The notes: generated from the sequence alone by a model not told the origin. 64,000 bases of DNA from Helicobacter pylori NCTC 11637 = CCUG 17874 = ATCC 43504 = JCM 12093 (GCF_900478295.1 NZ_LS483488.1:1364001-1428000), one strand, 5' to 3'. Shown: positions 42,037 to 52,013, numbered from the stretch's first letter. Made by a program: numbers and translations.

Positions 42037-44870
42037 TAGAGGGTTCTTTTTTTATGGATTTCTTTATAGGTTTCAAACACATCGCCCACTTTAATTTCGT
42101 TATAATTGTCTAGCATGATCCCACACTCATAGCCCTTAGAAACTTCTTTCACATCATTTTTAAAGCGTTTCAAAGAAAGGATTTCACCGGTATGAACCAC
42201 CACGCCATCTCTAATCAAACGCGCCTTAATGCCACGAGCGATCACCCCATCGCTCACCACACACCCGGCTATCATGCCAACTTTAGGGATATTAAAGGTT
42301 TCTCTCACTTCCGCTTGCCCAGTATGCTCTTCTTCAATAATAGGACTCATCAAGCCTAATAACAGCGATCGCATTTCCTCAATCAAGGCATAAATCACCG
42401 TGTAAGTTTTAATGCTCACATTGTATTCTTTAGCCTTATTTTTCACATTACCGGTGGGGCGGATATTAAAGCCTAAAATCACGGCATGCTCACTGCTAGA
42501 GACTAGGCTTAAATCATTCTCAGTAATGCCCCCCACCCCTGAGTGGATCACTTGAATCGCCACTTCTTCGTTATTAAGCTCCAACAGGCTGTTTTTAATG
42601 GCTTCTAAGCTTCCTTGCGTGTCCGCTTTAATGACTACAGGAATGTTTTTCAATTCCTTATTAGCGACCATTTCTGAAAGCTCATCAAAAGACACTTTAG
42701 TGCTTTTACTCAACGCTTTTTGGCGCAAATAAGTCGCCCTCTTTTGAGCTTGCAAGCGCGCGATAGAATCGTTTTCTACCCCTATTAAAACAGATCCCGC
42801 AGGAGGCACTTCGCTCAAGCCTGTGATGAGAGCCACCATAGAGGGTTTTAAATTTTGAATGCTCTTGCCTTGATCATCAGTCATCGTTCTTACTTTACCA
42901 AACGCGGTTTCGACAAAAAAACTATCCCCCACGCTCAAAGTCCCGCTTTGGACAATCACAGTGGCCACTGCCCCACGCCCTTTTTCCACGCTTCCTTCTA
43001 AAACAACCGCTCTAGCGCTGCCCTCTTCTATGGCTTTCAATTCCATAATATCCGCTTGGATAAGAATGGTTTCTAATAAATTGTCAATGCCATCGCCCGT
43101 TTTAGCCGAAACAGGGATAAACTCATGCTCTCCGCCCCAATCCACAGGGTTATAGCCAAGCTCAGCGCATTCGGCTTTGAGTTTGTCCGGATTCACATTA
43201 GGCTTATCCATTTTATTCATCGCAAAAATCACAGGCACATTAGCGGCCTTTGCATGCTCTAACGCTTCAATAGTCTGTTGCTTCACGCCATCATCAGCCG
43301 CTATCACAATCACTGCAATATCTGTAACTTGAGCCCCACGATTACGCATCTGGCTAAAGGCTTCATGCCCTGGGGTGTCAATGAAAGACACCCACTTATC
43401 ATTCTTTTCTACCATGTAAGCGCCAATGTGCTGAGTGATCCCCCCAGCTTCCGTGTGAGCGACTCTTTTATCACGGATTTTATCCAATAGCGAAGTTTTA
43501 CCATGATCAACATGCCCCATGATAGTAACCACAGGCGGGCGCTCTTTTTTCACCCCCTCTAGCACTTCTTCCACTTCAAATTCTTCTAAAGTGTTTTGAA
43601 CAGAAATTTCTAAATGGAACTCTTCGGCTAAAATTTCTATACTATCCTTATCCAAAAAGTCGTTTTTAGTTACCATAAGCCCTAAATTAAAGAGGGTTTT
43701 AATCACATCAGCCAGATTCAAATTCGCTTTTTGCGCGAATTCATAGACGCGCACTTCTTCAGGGATTGCAATCGCGCTTTGGATCACTTTTTGGCTGTTA
43801 TCGTTACGGAATGCACGCTTTTTCTTGGATTGTCGTTTGATCCCGCTTTCATTCATCCAAGGGTTTTTTCTTTGGACGCGCACCCTGTCGTTGATATTTT
43901 GGCGGATTTCTTTTTCTTCTTCTTCCTTATTGAGATTATCTTGTTCATGCAAATCAAACAATAAGATTTCATCGGTTTCATCATCATAAATATCATTGCC
44001 CTTAAAATCCCTCGCATCGCTAAAATCAATTTTATGGGATTTGTTGTTTTTGGCTGTGGGGGTGAGTTTGGGCTTACTGGGTTTTTTGGCTTTTTTAGCT
44101 TCTTGCTTGTCTTTTTCTTGCCATTCTTTTTTAATGTCTTCAAAAATAGCCGCTGCGCTTTGAGTGGGTTTTTTGCTTTCTGTTACGCTGTTTTCAGTTT
44201 CATTTTCTGTTTCATTGTTGCGTTTAATCACCCTAAAGCCCGTGTATCTTTTGATATTCTCATGGCGTTTGATCTCTTGCTCTTGCTTTTTAACTTCGCT
44301 GATTTCTTTTTTAGCGTTGTTAGCGTTACTGGCGTTATTAGTGTTGCTTTGGGTGAGCTTGTTTAGGGCTTCTCGGCTTTTTTGGATTTCTTGGAGCTTT
44401 TGCTTGGCTTTTTCTATTTGAGAATGGCTAACCACTTTAGGGGTGTTTTCTGCAGGGGGCGTTTGGTTTTCAAAAGTATTGACAATCTCTATCCCTCCTT
44501 TTTTTTTGGCAATGGGCGTGGGAGATTCTTTTTTCTTTTCTTTAGTTTTTTTGGGCTTTGGCTGGCTTTTTGTTTCTTCTTTTTTAGGCGTTTTGGAAAC
44601 CTTTTTGTCAAGGGGTTTGAGCGTTTGGGCTGTATTCAAATCATCTTTATTGTCTTGTTCAGGATTTTTAGCGGGTTGATTGGCTTGTATTTGTTCTTTA
44701 ATGCCCTCCACAATATATTTGTATAGCTTGCCTGCTTGCTCTGGGGTCATTTTAGAATTTGTTTTAAGCTCTAAACCAATGTCTTTGGCTTGCTCGATTA
44801 TATTTTTAAGCTCTTTTTGGGTCTTACCAAGCTCAATTACAAATTTTTTTAAATCAACCATCTCGCTCAT
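42036..44870 (-). CDS. infB: Translation initiation factor IF-2
   Basis: 944 residues. A long charged, low-complexity N-terminal region (about 60-340) with Asn/Ala and Lys/Glu runs precedes the G domain: GHVDHGKTSLLD (about 452-463), DTPGHEAF, NKMDKP. Domains II to IV follow, ending in fMet-tRNA binding. An A9 run in the N-terminal region (plus-strand T9 at 44499-44507, coding AKKKG) is open to slippage. Several long reading frames on the opposite strand here are shadows of biased codons. Confidence 0.97.
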   Translation of the reverse strand: MSEMVDLKKFVIELGKTQKELKNIIEQAKDIGLELKTNSKMTPEQAGKLYKYIVEGIKEQIQANQPAKNPEQDNKDDLNTAQTLKPLDKKVSKTPKKEETKSQPKPKKTKEKKKESPTPIAKKKGGIEIVNTFENQTPPAENTPKVVSHSQIEKAKQKLQEIQKSREALNKLTQSNTNNASNANNAKKEISEVKKQEQEIKRHENIKRYTGFRVIKRNNETENETENSVTESKKPTQSAAAIFEDIKKEWQEKDKQEAKKAKKPSKPKLTPTAKNNKSHKIDFSDARDFKGNDIYDDETDEILLFDLHEQDNLNKEEEEKEIRQNINDRVRVQRKNPWMNESGIKRQSKKKRAFRNDNSQKVIQSAIAIPEEVRVYEFAQKANLNLADVIKTLFNLGLMVTKNDFLDKDSIEILAEEFHLEISVQNTLEEFEVEEVLEGVKKERPPVVTIMGHVDHGKTSLLDKIRDKRVAHTEAGGITQHIGAYMVEKNDKWVSFIDTPGHEAFSQMRNRGAQVTDIAVIVIAADDGVKQQTIEALEHAKAANVPVIFAMNKMDKPNVNPDKLKAECAELGYNPVDWGGEHEFIPVSAKTGDGIDNLLETILIQADIMELKAIEEGSARAVVLEGSVEKGRGAVATVIVQSGTLSVGDSFFVETAFGKVRTMTDDQGKSIQNLKPSMVALITGLSEVPPAGSVLIGVENDSIARLQAQKRATYLRQKALSKSTKVSFDELSEMVANKELKNIPVVIKADTQGSLEAIKNSLLELNNEEVAIQVIHSGVGGITENDLSLVSSSEHAVILGFNIRPTGNVKNKAKEYNVSIKTYTVIYALIEEMRSLLLGLMSPIIEEEHTGQAEVRETFNIPKVGMIAGCVVSDGVIARGIKARLIRDGVVVHTGEILSLKRFKNDVKEVSKGYECGIMLDNYNEIKVGDVFETYKEIHKKRTL

Positions 44871-45121
44871 GCTATGCTTCTCTCCTTAATCCAAGTAATG
44901 ATATTTTTAACATCTTTTGGGGCATTCTTCATTTTTGAAACCGCTTTCAACAACTTTTTTTCTCCATTTTTCAAACAATTTTCACACACATAGAAACTAC
45001 GGCCTTTGCCATCAAACTCCATGATTTGATTGTCAAAGCTTTTCAAACGCAACAAATCCTTTTGGGGTTGGCGCATTCTGCACGCCACACACATGCGGAT
45101 TTTAATTTCAGTCTTTCTCAA
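44867..45121 (-). CDS. YlxR family RNA-binding protein
   Basis: 84 residues starting at TTG 45121 with GGAG six bases before it; codons further upstream lie inside thrB. Family motif RMCVACRMRQPQKDLLRL, then GRSFYVCENCLKNG with a second Cys pair. In other bacteria YlxR (RnpM) lies in the nusA-infB operon and affects RNase P or translation. The stop overlaps the infB start by four bases. Confidence 0.85.
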   Translation of the reverse strand: MRKTEIKIRMCVACRMRQPQKDLLRLKSFDNQIMEFDGKGRSFYVCENCLKNGEKKLLKAVSKMKNAPKDVKNIITWIKERSIA

Positions 45122-45989
45122 TAAGGACTCCATCATTGTCAAAATCTAAAACCGCTACCCTGAATTTAGGGAATTTCTTGCTCAAAACCTGTTTCAATTT
45201 AGGGGCGTCTTCTTCATAACACATGTTAAAAAACGACGAACCGCTCCCTGAAAGCGTGCTCATTAGGGCGTTATTTTCTAAAGCGAGCTTTTGGATCGCA
45301 AACAACACGGGATAAGTTTGCATGCGCTTATATTGATGCATCCTGTCTTTAGAGCAACAACGCAATAAATCCCACTTCCCCTGCACAATCGCCATCGTCA
45401 TCAAACTCGCATGCGAAAGGTTAAACACGCTTTCTTGCACGCTGTAACGCTTGGGCAAGAGGTGGCGCGATTGCTTGGTAGAAATGGCCCTATTAGGGAT
45501 CACCATCACCGCTTTTAAAAAAGAAGGGATTTTGGTTTTTAAACTTATCACTTTCTTTTTTTCCACAAACGCTGCATTATACCCCCCAAACACTGCTGGG
45601 GTGATATTATCCGGGTGGTTTTCATAAATTAGAGCGGTATTGACAATATTTTCTCTATCAAAATCAAACCCTAAAAACGCAAACGCTGAAGCGACCGCCC
45701 CCACAATCATCGCCGAGCTAGACCCCATGCCCCTTGTAATAGGGACTTTATTATGCAATAAAAATTTAAATGAGCCGTCATTCCCATGCTTTTTTAAAAT
45801 CTCATAAAAAACCTTAGTGAAAATATTGTTGGTTAAAAACTTAGGGATCCCTTCACCCTCCCCAACCAATTTCACCGCATGGATATTACTAGGCTCAATA
45901 AAAAAACGATTGCGTAAATTCAAGCTCAAACCCAAGCAATCAAAACCGGGGCCTAAATTAGCACTTGTTGCAGGAACACTCACTACCAA
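45108..45989 (-). CDS. thrB: Homoserine kinase
   Basis: 293 residues, GHMP kinase. The motif VPATSANLGPGFD (about 5-17) and the ATP loop PITRGMGSSSAMIVGAVASA (about 85-105) are present, with SGSGSSFF near the end. It phosphorylates homoserine for threonine synthesis. TATAAT at 46035-46040 on its strand, inside the gap after tsaB, suggests its own promoter for the thrB-ylxR-infB-rbfA-rimP unit. Confidence 0.96.
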   Translation of the reverse strand: MVVSVPATSANLGPGFDCLGLSLNLRNRFFIEPSNIHAVKLVGEGEGIPKFLTNNIFTKVFYEILKKHGNDGSFKFLLHNKVPITRGMGSSSAMIVGAVASAFAFLGFDFDRENIVNTALIYENHPDNITPAVFGGYNAAFVEKKKVISLKTKIPSFLKAVMVIPNRAISTKQSRHLLPKRYSVQESVFNLSHASLMTMAIVQGKWDLLRCCSKDRMHQYKRMQTYPVLFAIQKLALENNALMSTLSGSGSSFFNMCYEEDAPKLKQVLSKKFPKFRVAVLDFDNDGVLIEKD

Positions 45990-46034
45990 ATTTTAAACCC
46001 CTATTGTTGATACCCTTTCATTTTTAAAACTAGC

Positions 46035-46040
46035 ATTATA
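46035..46040 (-). promoter_or_regulatory. -10 box of thrB
   Basis: TATAAT on the minus strand, 46 bases before thrB, between it and the tsaB stop. Confidence 0.55.
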
Positions 46041-46042
46041 CA

Positions 46043-46516
46043 CTAAATAGGAGGCAAAATGTAAAACGGCGTGTTCAATTGGGTGAATTTGTCTTTCTCT
46101 AAAAAAGAGGGCAGCATGAAATCTTTTGGCGCGATTTTCAAATCTTTAAAATCGCTCAAGCTTTCCATTTCTTTTGAAACAAAGTATTTATTGGCATACG
46201 CTAAAATGGGCGTGTTGTCGTTAAAATCAAAGCCTGTGGTGGAATAGAGTTCAAAGTCATGGATTAAAGCCAAAGTGTGTAAGAAAACATGCGTGAGTTT
46301 TAAGCTAGTGAAACTCCCTGGCCCTTTAGCGTAATAAACTCCCTTAATCGCCGGTAAAGTAGGGTTTTTAAAACCTTCAAATAATTGCGAAAAAACTTCC
46401 ACCAAAGCTTCGCTTGTTTTTGCTTTAGAAGTGTAAGAAGTGCCTAAAAAATTGTTTTGATACACCCCAAGCAAGACCCCCTCGCCTAAAGAGATAAGTG
46501 CTAAATCCAATTCCAA
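46043..46516 (-). CDS. tsaB: Short TsaB-like protein (tRNA threonylcarbamoyladenosine partner)
   Basis: 157 residues from TTG 46516. KGPGSFTSLKL (about 65-75) matches the TsaB motif GPGSFTGLRIG, and the first strands fit the ASKHA fold. At 157 residues it lacks much of the C-terminal half of the about 230-residue family. TsaB is a scaffold for TsaD in making t6A, so a short form could still bind TsaD. It lies 20 bases after lpxC. Confidence 0.8.
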   Translation of the reverse strand: MELDLALISLGEGVLLGVYQNNFLGTSYTSKAKTSEALVEVFSQLFEGFKNPTLPAIKGVYYAKGPGSFTSLKLTHVFLHTLALIHDFELYSTTGFDFNDNTPILAYANKYFVSKEMESLSDFKDLKIAPKDFMLPSFLEKDKFTQLNTPFYILPPI

Positions 46517-46536
46517 AAATAAACCCTAATTTAGGA

Positions 46537-47424
46537 TTAAGCGAAAGCCTTTTGCAACGCAAATTCTTTAGCTGGATCTGTAGCGATCAAAACTTCGTAA
46601 TTTTTAGCGTCCGCTAAAATGGCTTTAACCAACATGGAATTGAGCTTATGACTCCCTGAAAAAGAAGTGTATTTGCCCATCACAGGCATGCCTAAAACCA
46701 TTAGATCCCCCATAGCGTCTAAAATCTTATGGCACACAAACTCCTTTTCGCACCTCAAACCCTCTTTGTTCAAAATGCTGTTTTCATCTAGCACGATGCA
46801 ATTATTCAAACTCCCCCCTTTAGCCAAACCAATGGATCGCAAGTAATTCACTTCTTGCAAAAATCCAAAGGTGCGAGCTTTAGCGACTTGCTCTTTGTAA
46901 GCGGTTTTACTAAAAACGAAATGGTGGGCTTGCTTAGCGATAACCGGATGGTTAAAATCAATCGTGAAATTCAAAGAAAGTTGGCTGTCTGGCTCAATCT
47001 TAACAAATTTATCGCCTTCTCTAACCTCAATAGCTTGCTTGATTTCCATCACCTTTTTAGGAGCGTCTAGTTCTTTAATCCCTGCTTCGTCTAAAAGCAT
47101 GCAATAAGTCAAAGCACTCCCATCCATGATAGGGATTTCTTCGTTATCCACAGAGATCTTAAGATTGTCAATGCCATACGCATGGACAGCTGAAAGCAAA
47201 TGCTCAATTGTAGAAATCCTAGCGTTATCCTTACCCAACACGGTTGCCATTTTGGTATCCACAATGTTTTCAGGTTTTAAGGGGAGCTTCACGCCCAAAT
47301 CAGAGCGGTAAAAAACAATGCCTTGATTTTCTTCTAAAGGCTCTAAAACAAGCTTCACAGGAACGCCCTTGTGCAAGCCTATCCCTACTAATTCCACAGA
47401 GTGGTTAATGGTTGTTTGCTTCAT
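46537..47424 (-). CDS. lpxC: UDP-3-O-acyl-N-acetylglucosamine deacetylase
   Basis: 295 residues. First committed step of lipid A synthesis. Zinc ligands: His in [11 protein letters not shown] and the HKILDAMGD motif (His and Asp); the catalytic SGSHKLNS stretch is present. The ATG overlaps the minC stop by four bases, so minC and lpxC are coupled, joining division-site control and LPS synthesis in one unit. Confidence 0.96.
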   Translation of the reverse strand: MKQTTINHSVELVGIGLHKGVPVKLVLEPLEENQGIVFYRSDLGVKLPLKPENIVDTKMATVLGKDNARISTIEHLLSAVHAYGIDNLKISVDNEEIPIMDGSALTYCMLLDEAGIKELDAPKKVMEIKQAIEVREGDKFVKIEPDSQLSLNFTIDFNHPVIAKQAHHFVFSKTAYKEQVAKARTFGFLQEVNYLRSIGLAKGGSLNNCIVLDENSILNKEGLRCEKEFVCHKILDAMGDLMVLGMPVMGKYTSFSGSHKLNSMLVKAILADAKNYEVLIATDPAKEFALQKAFA

Positions 47425-48008
47425 AATACTTCCTTTATGTCTAGTATATCGTCATTTTTAGTGATTATTTTAATATTTTTATTTACCAAAAGCCGTTCAA
47501 CCTCTTTTAGAGATAAAATTTTATTTTGAAAAACGATTTGAGCGCTCTTGACTTCTTTCAAAATCAAACACTCTCCAAAGCACACGATCGCCCCTTCGCA
47601 AACCCCATAAACCGACACACAGCCTTCTGAAATAATCTTGGCTCCATTGTGGATATTACCCAAAAAAATAAGGTGATTAGCGCTATAAATCTCTTCCCCA
47701 CTCCTGATATGGCGCTCATAAATCGTTGTTTTAGTTTCTGTTTTAGAATGATTGGGTTTTGGATGATCGGTTTCTTCTTTTAAAGACATGGTTTTGATAT
47801 GACGCCCGTTTAAAGCGCGATTCGTTTCCAAAAACAAAAGCTGGTGTTTGTGCAAAATGGCTTTGACTTCTGGTTCAATATCATATTTAAATATAATAAG
47901 AAAATACTGCAAAAGGGCATGGTTTTTTTCTAAAAATCCTATGACCGCTTTAGGCTCTTGCTTTTCAATTTCAAACGCATGCACATTTTTTTGATTCGTT
48001 TTTAACAT
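47421..48008 (-). CDS. minC: Septum-site determining protein MinC
   Basis: 195 residues. The N-terminal domain (about 1-85) is less conserved; the C-terminal beta-helix (about 95-195: [35 protein letters not shown]) is typical of MinC and binds MinD. It inhibits FtsZ ring formation away from midcell. ATG 48008 is used because AAAGGA at the end of the preceding gene lies before it. Confidence 0.93.
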   Translation of the reverse strand: MLKTNQKNVHAFEIEKQEPKAVIGFLEKNHALLQYFLIIFKYDIEPEVKAILHKHQLLFLETNRALNGRHIKTMSLKEETDHPKPNHSKTETKTTIYERHIRSGEEIYSANHLIFLGNIHNGAKIISEGCVSVYGVCEGAIVCFGECLILKEVKSAQIVFQNKILSLKEVERLLVNKNIKIITKNDDILDIKEVL

Positions 48009-48010
48009 GA

Positions 48011-49339
48011 CTATCCTTTCATTAAAAGCCGTTTGGCTTGCTCTATGGGGGTGATGATATTGGTTTTTATCCATTGCTCATTAAGCCATTCATTGGGCCG
48101 GACAAAAACCCCTTGCAAAAGCATCCCTAAATGCAACCCGCTCCCTAATTTCAAACCACTACTCCCCACGCTTTCATCATCTTTTAAGTGGGCTAAAAAA
48201 ACGCACAAACCCAGCCCATAGCAATGGATTAAACTATTACCATAAAAATCGAACTCCCCCTTAAAAACCCTCTTCACCGATGGATCAAACGCTAAGGATA
48301 AATCCTTGCTAGGTATCAAATCCACCCCTAAATGCAAGAATTGGAACAACACCTGATTGTCCTTTAAGATACGCCGATTTTCTAAAAAATTGCTTGCCAT
48401 TTTAAAAGGCCCGTTCAAGGGTTTTAGCGCTTGAAAATGAGAAAAATCCTTATAAAAATCCCCTTGCTCTAAAGCGATCTTTTGGATTTTTTCCAAATCT
48501 TTTAGGCGTGCGTTGGAAAATCTTTCCAATAAAGTTTGTTCAGTGTCGTTTTGAAATTTTTCTTGCTTTGCAATCTTATCTTTTAAGGCGCTTAAGTCTA
48601 TATCTTTTTCCCTCAAACGATGGGTTTTTCGCTTGAACAATAAAGGGGCGGTATTGGAGTTATAGGCTTTATCTTTAGCGACAATGAACGCCTTAAAATC
48701 CTTATTTTTATAAGGCCAAGGCACTAGAGCGATAAAAACATTACGCTGTTTGAATTCTAAAAGCCTGAAAGCTTCAAAATCCTTTTTTTTGACGCGCACA
48801 AACGCTTGAGACAAATTCTTATCCAAAGCTTCAAAAACAACTATCGCGCTCCCTCCATAAGCGATGCTTGGAGAACGAGATAAAATAGTGATTGAGGGTT
48901 TTATCGTATCAACACACACTTCTTGTTTGAAAGACGCTTTATTGCCATTGAAAAAATTAGCATAACTCCAATCATTAGCTTTAATTTCATATAAAAGGCA
49001 CTTGTCTTCTAGCCCCATGATTTCGGGCCTAGTCAAAGGCACTTCTAAAGACTTGGGTTTATCCAATACCAGATTTTCTTTTTCATATAAGATCAAATTA
49101 TCTTGTGTGGTTACTTTTAATTCATAGCGCTTGATGCCCTTTGGGGCTACTATTTTAATCTTAATGGGTTTTTTTAAATCCCAAAAAAGCGTTCCATCAT
49201 TGTCATTAAACGCGCCCTCTTTGCTGCTTAAACTAAAACTTAAAGCTCTAGGTTTTGTGATTAAAGCGTTAAAAATCAAATAACCCCCTAAAATTAAAAC
49301 GACTAACGCTAAAATTTTAAACCTTAACTCCAAGATCAA
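48011..49339 (-). CDS. Membrane-anchored LytM/M23-like protein with a lost metal ligand
   Basis: 442 residues. One N-terminal helix (about 7-28) anchors a periplasmic part with Ig-like strands (about 30-230), a helical linker and a LytM domain (about 330-430). The first metal motif is kept (HLGVD, i.e. HxxxD), but the HxH motif reads HLG in SGLHLGMLL, so one zinc-binding His is Gly. It may regulate other peptidoglycan hydrolases without cutting, as EnvC and NlpD do. It starts at TTG, two bases before minC ends its leader, in an envelope and division cluster. Confidence 0.8.
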   Translation of the reverse strand: MILELRFKILALVVLILGGYLIFNALITKPRALSFSLSSKEGAFNDNDGTLFWDLKKPIKIKIVAPKGIKRYELKVTTQDNLILYEKENLVLDKPKSLEVPLTRPEIMGLEDKCLLYEIKANDWSYANFFNGNKASFKQEVCVDTIKPSITILSRSPSIAYGGSAIVVFEALDKNLSQAFVRVKKKDFEAFRLLEFKQRNVFIALVPWPYKNKDFKAFIVAKDKAYNSNTAPLLFKRKTHRLREKDIDLSALKDKIAKQEKFQNDTEQTLLERFSNARLKDLEKIQKIALEQGDFYKDFSHFQALKPLNGPFKMASNFLENRRILKDNQVLFQFLHLGVDLIPSKDLSLAFDPSVKRVFKGEFDFYGNSLIHCYGLGLCVFLAHLKDDESVGSSGLKLGSGLHLGMLLQGVFVRPNEWLNEQWIKTNIITPIEQAKRLLMKG

Positions 49340-49342
49340 GCC

Positions 49343-50287
49343 TTAAAAAATAAACGCATAATTCACTAATAAAAAACTGGATCGCTTGAACTGGTTGTTA
49401 GCCGAAATCAACAAACGCTCATCATCTTCTTTATTTTGATAGAGCGCTCCCTCTTCCACTCCCATTCTCAAATAGCTAATCGGCAATTTTGTGCCAATCT
49501 CTAAGCGGTGTTTCCTATAAAGCGTTAAACTCACGCCCACATTAAAAGTGTAATCCACTTCAATCAAAGATTTCCATAAAAAATTAGGGCTTGAATAGCC
49601 CCCTACCACCAAATTCCTCCCGTTTTGATTAGGCTTGTCTTGATAGAGCATAAGCCCTATCCCAAAACCCGCATAAACGCCTAAAAAATGCTTTTTAGTT
49701 TTAAAATCTAAAGGCATATCAAACAATAAATCCGTATTCATAGCCCCTAAAACATAAATAAACGAGCCTACAGGCTGCTTGATTGCATCCTCTTTTAACA
49801 CCCCACCCCCAAGCAATAAATCCCCATAAAATCGTGTCCCAAAATAAGGCACAAAGTATTTTTGATACCCGAATTTAACGCTAATCATAGAAACAGGAGC
49901 GTTAATATTGATATTGTTTTTAAACGCGCTAGGGGCATTCGCGCCATATCTGTCTAACATTTCCCCTTGATAAGACAAGTTAAGTTCCCCATAAGCATAC
50001 CCACCCCCTAAAAAAACCCCACTCTTATCATCGGCTATGGAAAAAGATTTGAGCAATTTGTTTCTTTTCTTTGAAGAAATCTTTGGGTAAGTTCGCTCTA
50101 AATATTCTTCTTCAAACTTATCCTTATCCATCTCTTTGGGCGAAACCCCTTTTTCGGTAAGCTGTTGCTTTAAATGGTTTATTTTTTCGTCTAATTGTTG
50201 GTTTTCTTCTTCTAAATTGTCATAATCTGTCGCTTGAAGTCCTATAATGAGCGCGATATAAATCAAACCATATTTAAATTTCAACAT
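49343..50287 (-). CDS. Outer-membrane protein, paralogue 3 of tandem set (HP1055 type)
   Basis: 314 residues with a signal peptide (about 1-18). A coiled coil (about 22-45, with Leu heptads) precedes beta strands. The last third (YTFNVGVSLTLYRKHRLEIGTKLPI) is shared with the next two genes, and it ends in Phe (NYAFIF) as an outer-membrane barrel. Function unknown. Confidence 0.83.
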   Translation of the reverse strand: MLKFKYGLIYIALIIGLQATDYDNLEEENQQLDEKINHLKQQLTEKGVSPKEMDKDKFEEEYLERTYPKISSKKRNKLLKSFSIADDKSGVFLGGGYAYGELNLSYQGEMLDRYGANAPSAFKNNININAPVSMISVKFGYQKYFVPYFGTRFYGDLLLGGGVLKEDAIKQPVGSFIYVLGAMNTDLLFDMPLDFKTKKHFLGVYAGFGIGLMLYQDKPNQNGRNLVVGGYSSPNFLWKSLIEVDYTFNVGVSLTLYRKHRLEIGTKLPISYLRMGVEEGALYQNKEDDERLLISANNQFKRSSFLLVNYAFIF

Positions 50288-50295
50288 TTTAGCCT

Positions 50296-51153
50296 TTACA
50301 ATAAATAGTTGTAACTAATATAATAAATATTAGTGCTTTTAAAATAATATAAAAAGGTTTGCGAAGTCTCTTTTAAGGGAGGCATTTTTAAGGCTAATTC
50401 AAAGCGGTGTTTGAGGTTAAGCGTCATGCTCACCCCTAAATTTAACACCAGCCCAAAAGCGTTAGGCTGTGAATACCCTTTAACCTCTTTTAAATTTTGA
50501 TACATCCCATTCCACCCCACTCCAACGCCCCCAAATATCCCTAATGCAAACCTTTTTTCTTTGTCAATAGGCTTATCCATCAACAAATCAATATTCAAGC
50601 TTGCGGTTTGATAAGAGGCTAAAGAATCGCTTTTAAACCCTTTCATCGCCCCCCCTAAATATTCCCCATAAAAGCGTAAGGCGCTAATCCCGTTAGCAAA
50701 ATACTTTTGATACCCGCTCCTTAAGCCATACAACAAAGGAGAAGCTTGAATATTGCTTAAAAGTTCAAACTTCTCATAAGGATGAGCGTTAATCCCTATA
50801 TCGCCAAGAATTACGCCTATAAAAAAACCGCTCTTATTTTTAGCCATTTGCTGGAATAAGATGGATTCATTTTTTTCATGCAATTCCCCTTTAAGCATGT
50901 AAAGCTGGCGTTTTTTCTTATGGATTTCTTCAAGCAGGCTTTTTTCATCAATCTTTTTTGCAGTCCCCTTTTCTTCTTCAAACTCTAGCGTTTGGGTGCG
51001 TTTTTCTTCCAAAAGAATGGGAGCGTCTTTAGGGGTATTTTCTTTAATCATGTTTTCTTCAGTCGTATTCTCTTGAGCGGTATTCTCTTCAGCGTGCAAG
51101 CTTAAAATAAAACCAAAGCATAAAATGAGATTTCTTATTTTTTTAGAACACAT
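50296..51153 (-). CDS. Outer-membrane protein, paralogue 2 of tandem set (HP1056 type)
   Basis: 285 residues from ATG 51153. The signal peptide ends near LHAEE; then there is a low-complexity stretch with three NTxxEN repeats (about 21-40), a helical segment and a barrel with LGVSMTLNLKHRFELALKMP. It ends IYYISYNYLL. It overlaps the preceding gene's stop by 11 bases. Function unknown. Confidence 0.8.
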   Translation of the reverse strand: MCSKKIRNLILCFGFILSLHAEENTAQENTTEENMIKENTPKDAPILLEEKRTQTLEFEEEKGTAKKIDEKSLLEEIHKKKRQLYMLKGELHEKNESILFQQMAKNKSGFFIGVILGDIGINAHPYEKFELLSNIQASPLLYGLRSGYQKYFANGISALRFYGEYLGGAMKGFKSDSLASYQTASLNIDLLMDKPIDKEKRFALGIFGGVGVGWNGMYQNLKEVKGYSQPNAFGLVLNLGVSMTLNLKHRFELALKMPPLKETSQTFLYYFKSTNIYYISYNYLL

Positions 51154-51865
51154 ATTGATACCCAATGCTTGCTATAGCTCCCCACCAAGTCTCTTTTGAA
51201 GAATTAGATTGCAAAAAAGGGAAATTATTTAAAATTTTAAATTCAAATTCAATGCGGTTTTTTTCCAATACCGTTAGAGCCAAGCCTGCGTTAAAAGACA
51301 TCCCCCATTCCGCCGTATAATTCACCCCATGCGCCACAACCCCTAAACCTAAACCCATATAACCCCCCATATAAAGGTATTTCCCCACAAAAGGCAAAGG
51401 AAAATCCAATAAAAAATCCCCATTCAGCATAACCGATTGAAACCCCACACTCCCAAAGCCCGCTTTTTTAGGAGCCCCTCCATAATATTGGATATAAATG
51501 CGCCTGCCAATGATATTTGGCTTGACCAAGCGCGCAAAAAACGACGGCCTGAAAGTTTGATAGCCAAAACGCAAGCCGTAAGCGAACAAATAATTTAAAA
51601 TATTCCCTGTGATGCTAGAGCTATTGGTTCTAACCATGATTTCATGGTTGTAAAAAAACCCGGTATTGATCCCTAAAATAAGCCCGCTTTTAGCGTTCGC
51701 CCTTTTTAAGTCTCTGATCAATTCTTCAACTTCTTTATCTTCATAGGCTTTATAATACTTGATATACTTGTAGTATTTTGGGTCTAGGGTATCATAATCA
51801 AGTGCACTCAATCCCGCATAAAACCCCATTAAAGACCATAAAATAGCATGTTTTTTAAGACCCAA
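51143..51865 (-). CDS. Outer-membrane protein, paralogue 1 of tandem set (HP1057 type)
   Basis: 240 residues from TTG 51865, where AAGGGA is ten bases away; an earlier TTG at 51874 is too close to that site. Signal peptide about 1-21 (ending GLSALD), then a Tyr/Lys-rich segment (about 22-45) and a barrel with FNAGLALTVLEKNRIEFEFK. It ends in YQYVF. TATAAT at 51908-51913 on this strand would drive the set of three and perhaps the envelope genes that follow. Confidence 0.8.
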   Translation of the reverse strand: MGLKKHAILWSLMGFYAGLSALDYDTLDPKYYKYIKYYKAYEDKEVEELIRDLKRANAKSGLILGINTGFFYNHEIMVRTNSSSITGNILNYLFAYGLRFGYQTFRPSFFARLVKPNIIGRRIYIQYYGGAPKKAGFGSVGFQSVMLNGDFLLDFPLPFVGKYLYMGGYMGLGLGVVAHGVNYTAEWGMSFNAGLALTVLEKNRIEFEFKILNNFPFLQSNSSKETWWGAIASIGYQYVF

Positions 51866-51907
51866 AATCGCCAAATCCCTTGAATTGTTTGTTAAAAGTT
51901 TCTTTCA

Positions 51908-51913
51908 ATTATA
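51908..51913 (-). promoter_or_regulatory. -10 box of the tandem outer-membrane genes
   Basis: TATAAT on the minus strand, about 43 bases before the first start. Confidence 0.5.
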
Positions 51914-52013
51914 CTAAAATAATTAAAATGACCGGTTAAAATGGAGTAAAATTTTTACCCACCCCAATAAAGTCATGCTACAATGCCACTATATTTAACA
52001 CTTAGGATTTTTA

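Noticed and set aside
43731-44889. Several plus-strand frames of 70-114 codons, rich in Phe and Leu, opposite infB
   Set aside because: They mirror the Lys/Glu-rich N-terminal region of IF-2 and look membrane-like only for that reason.
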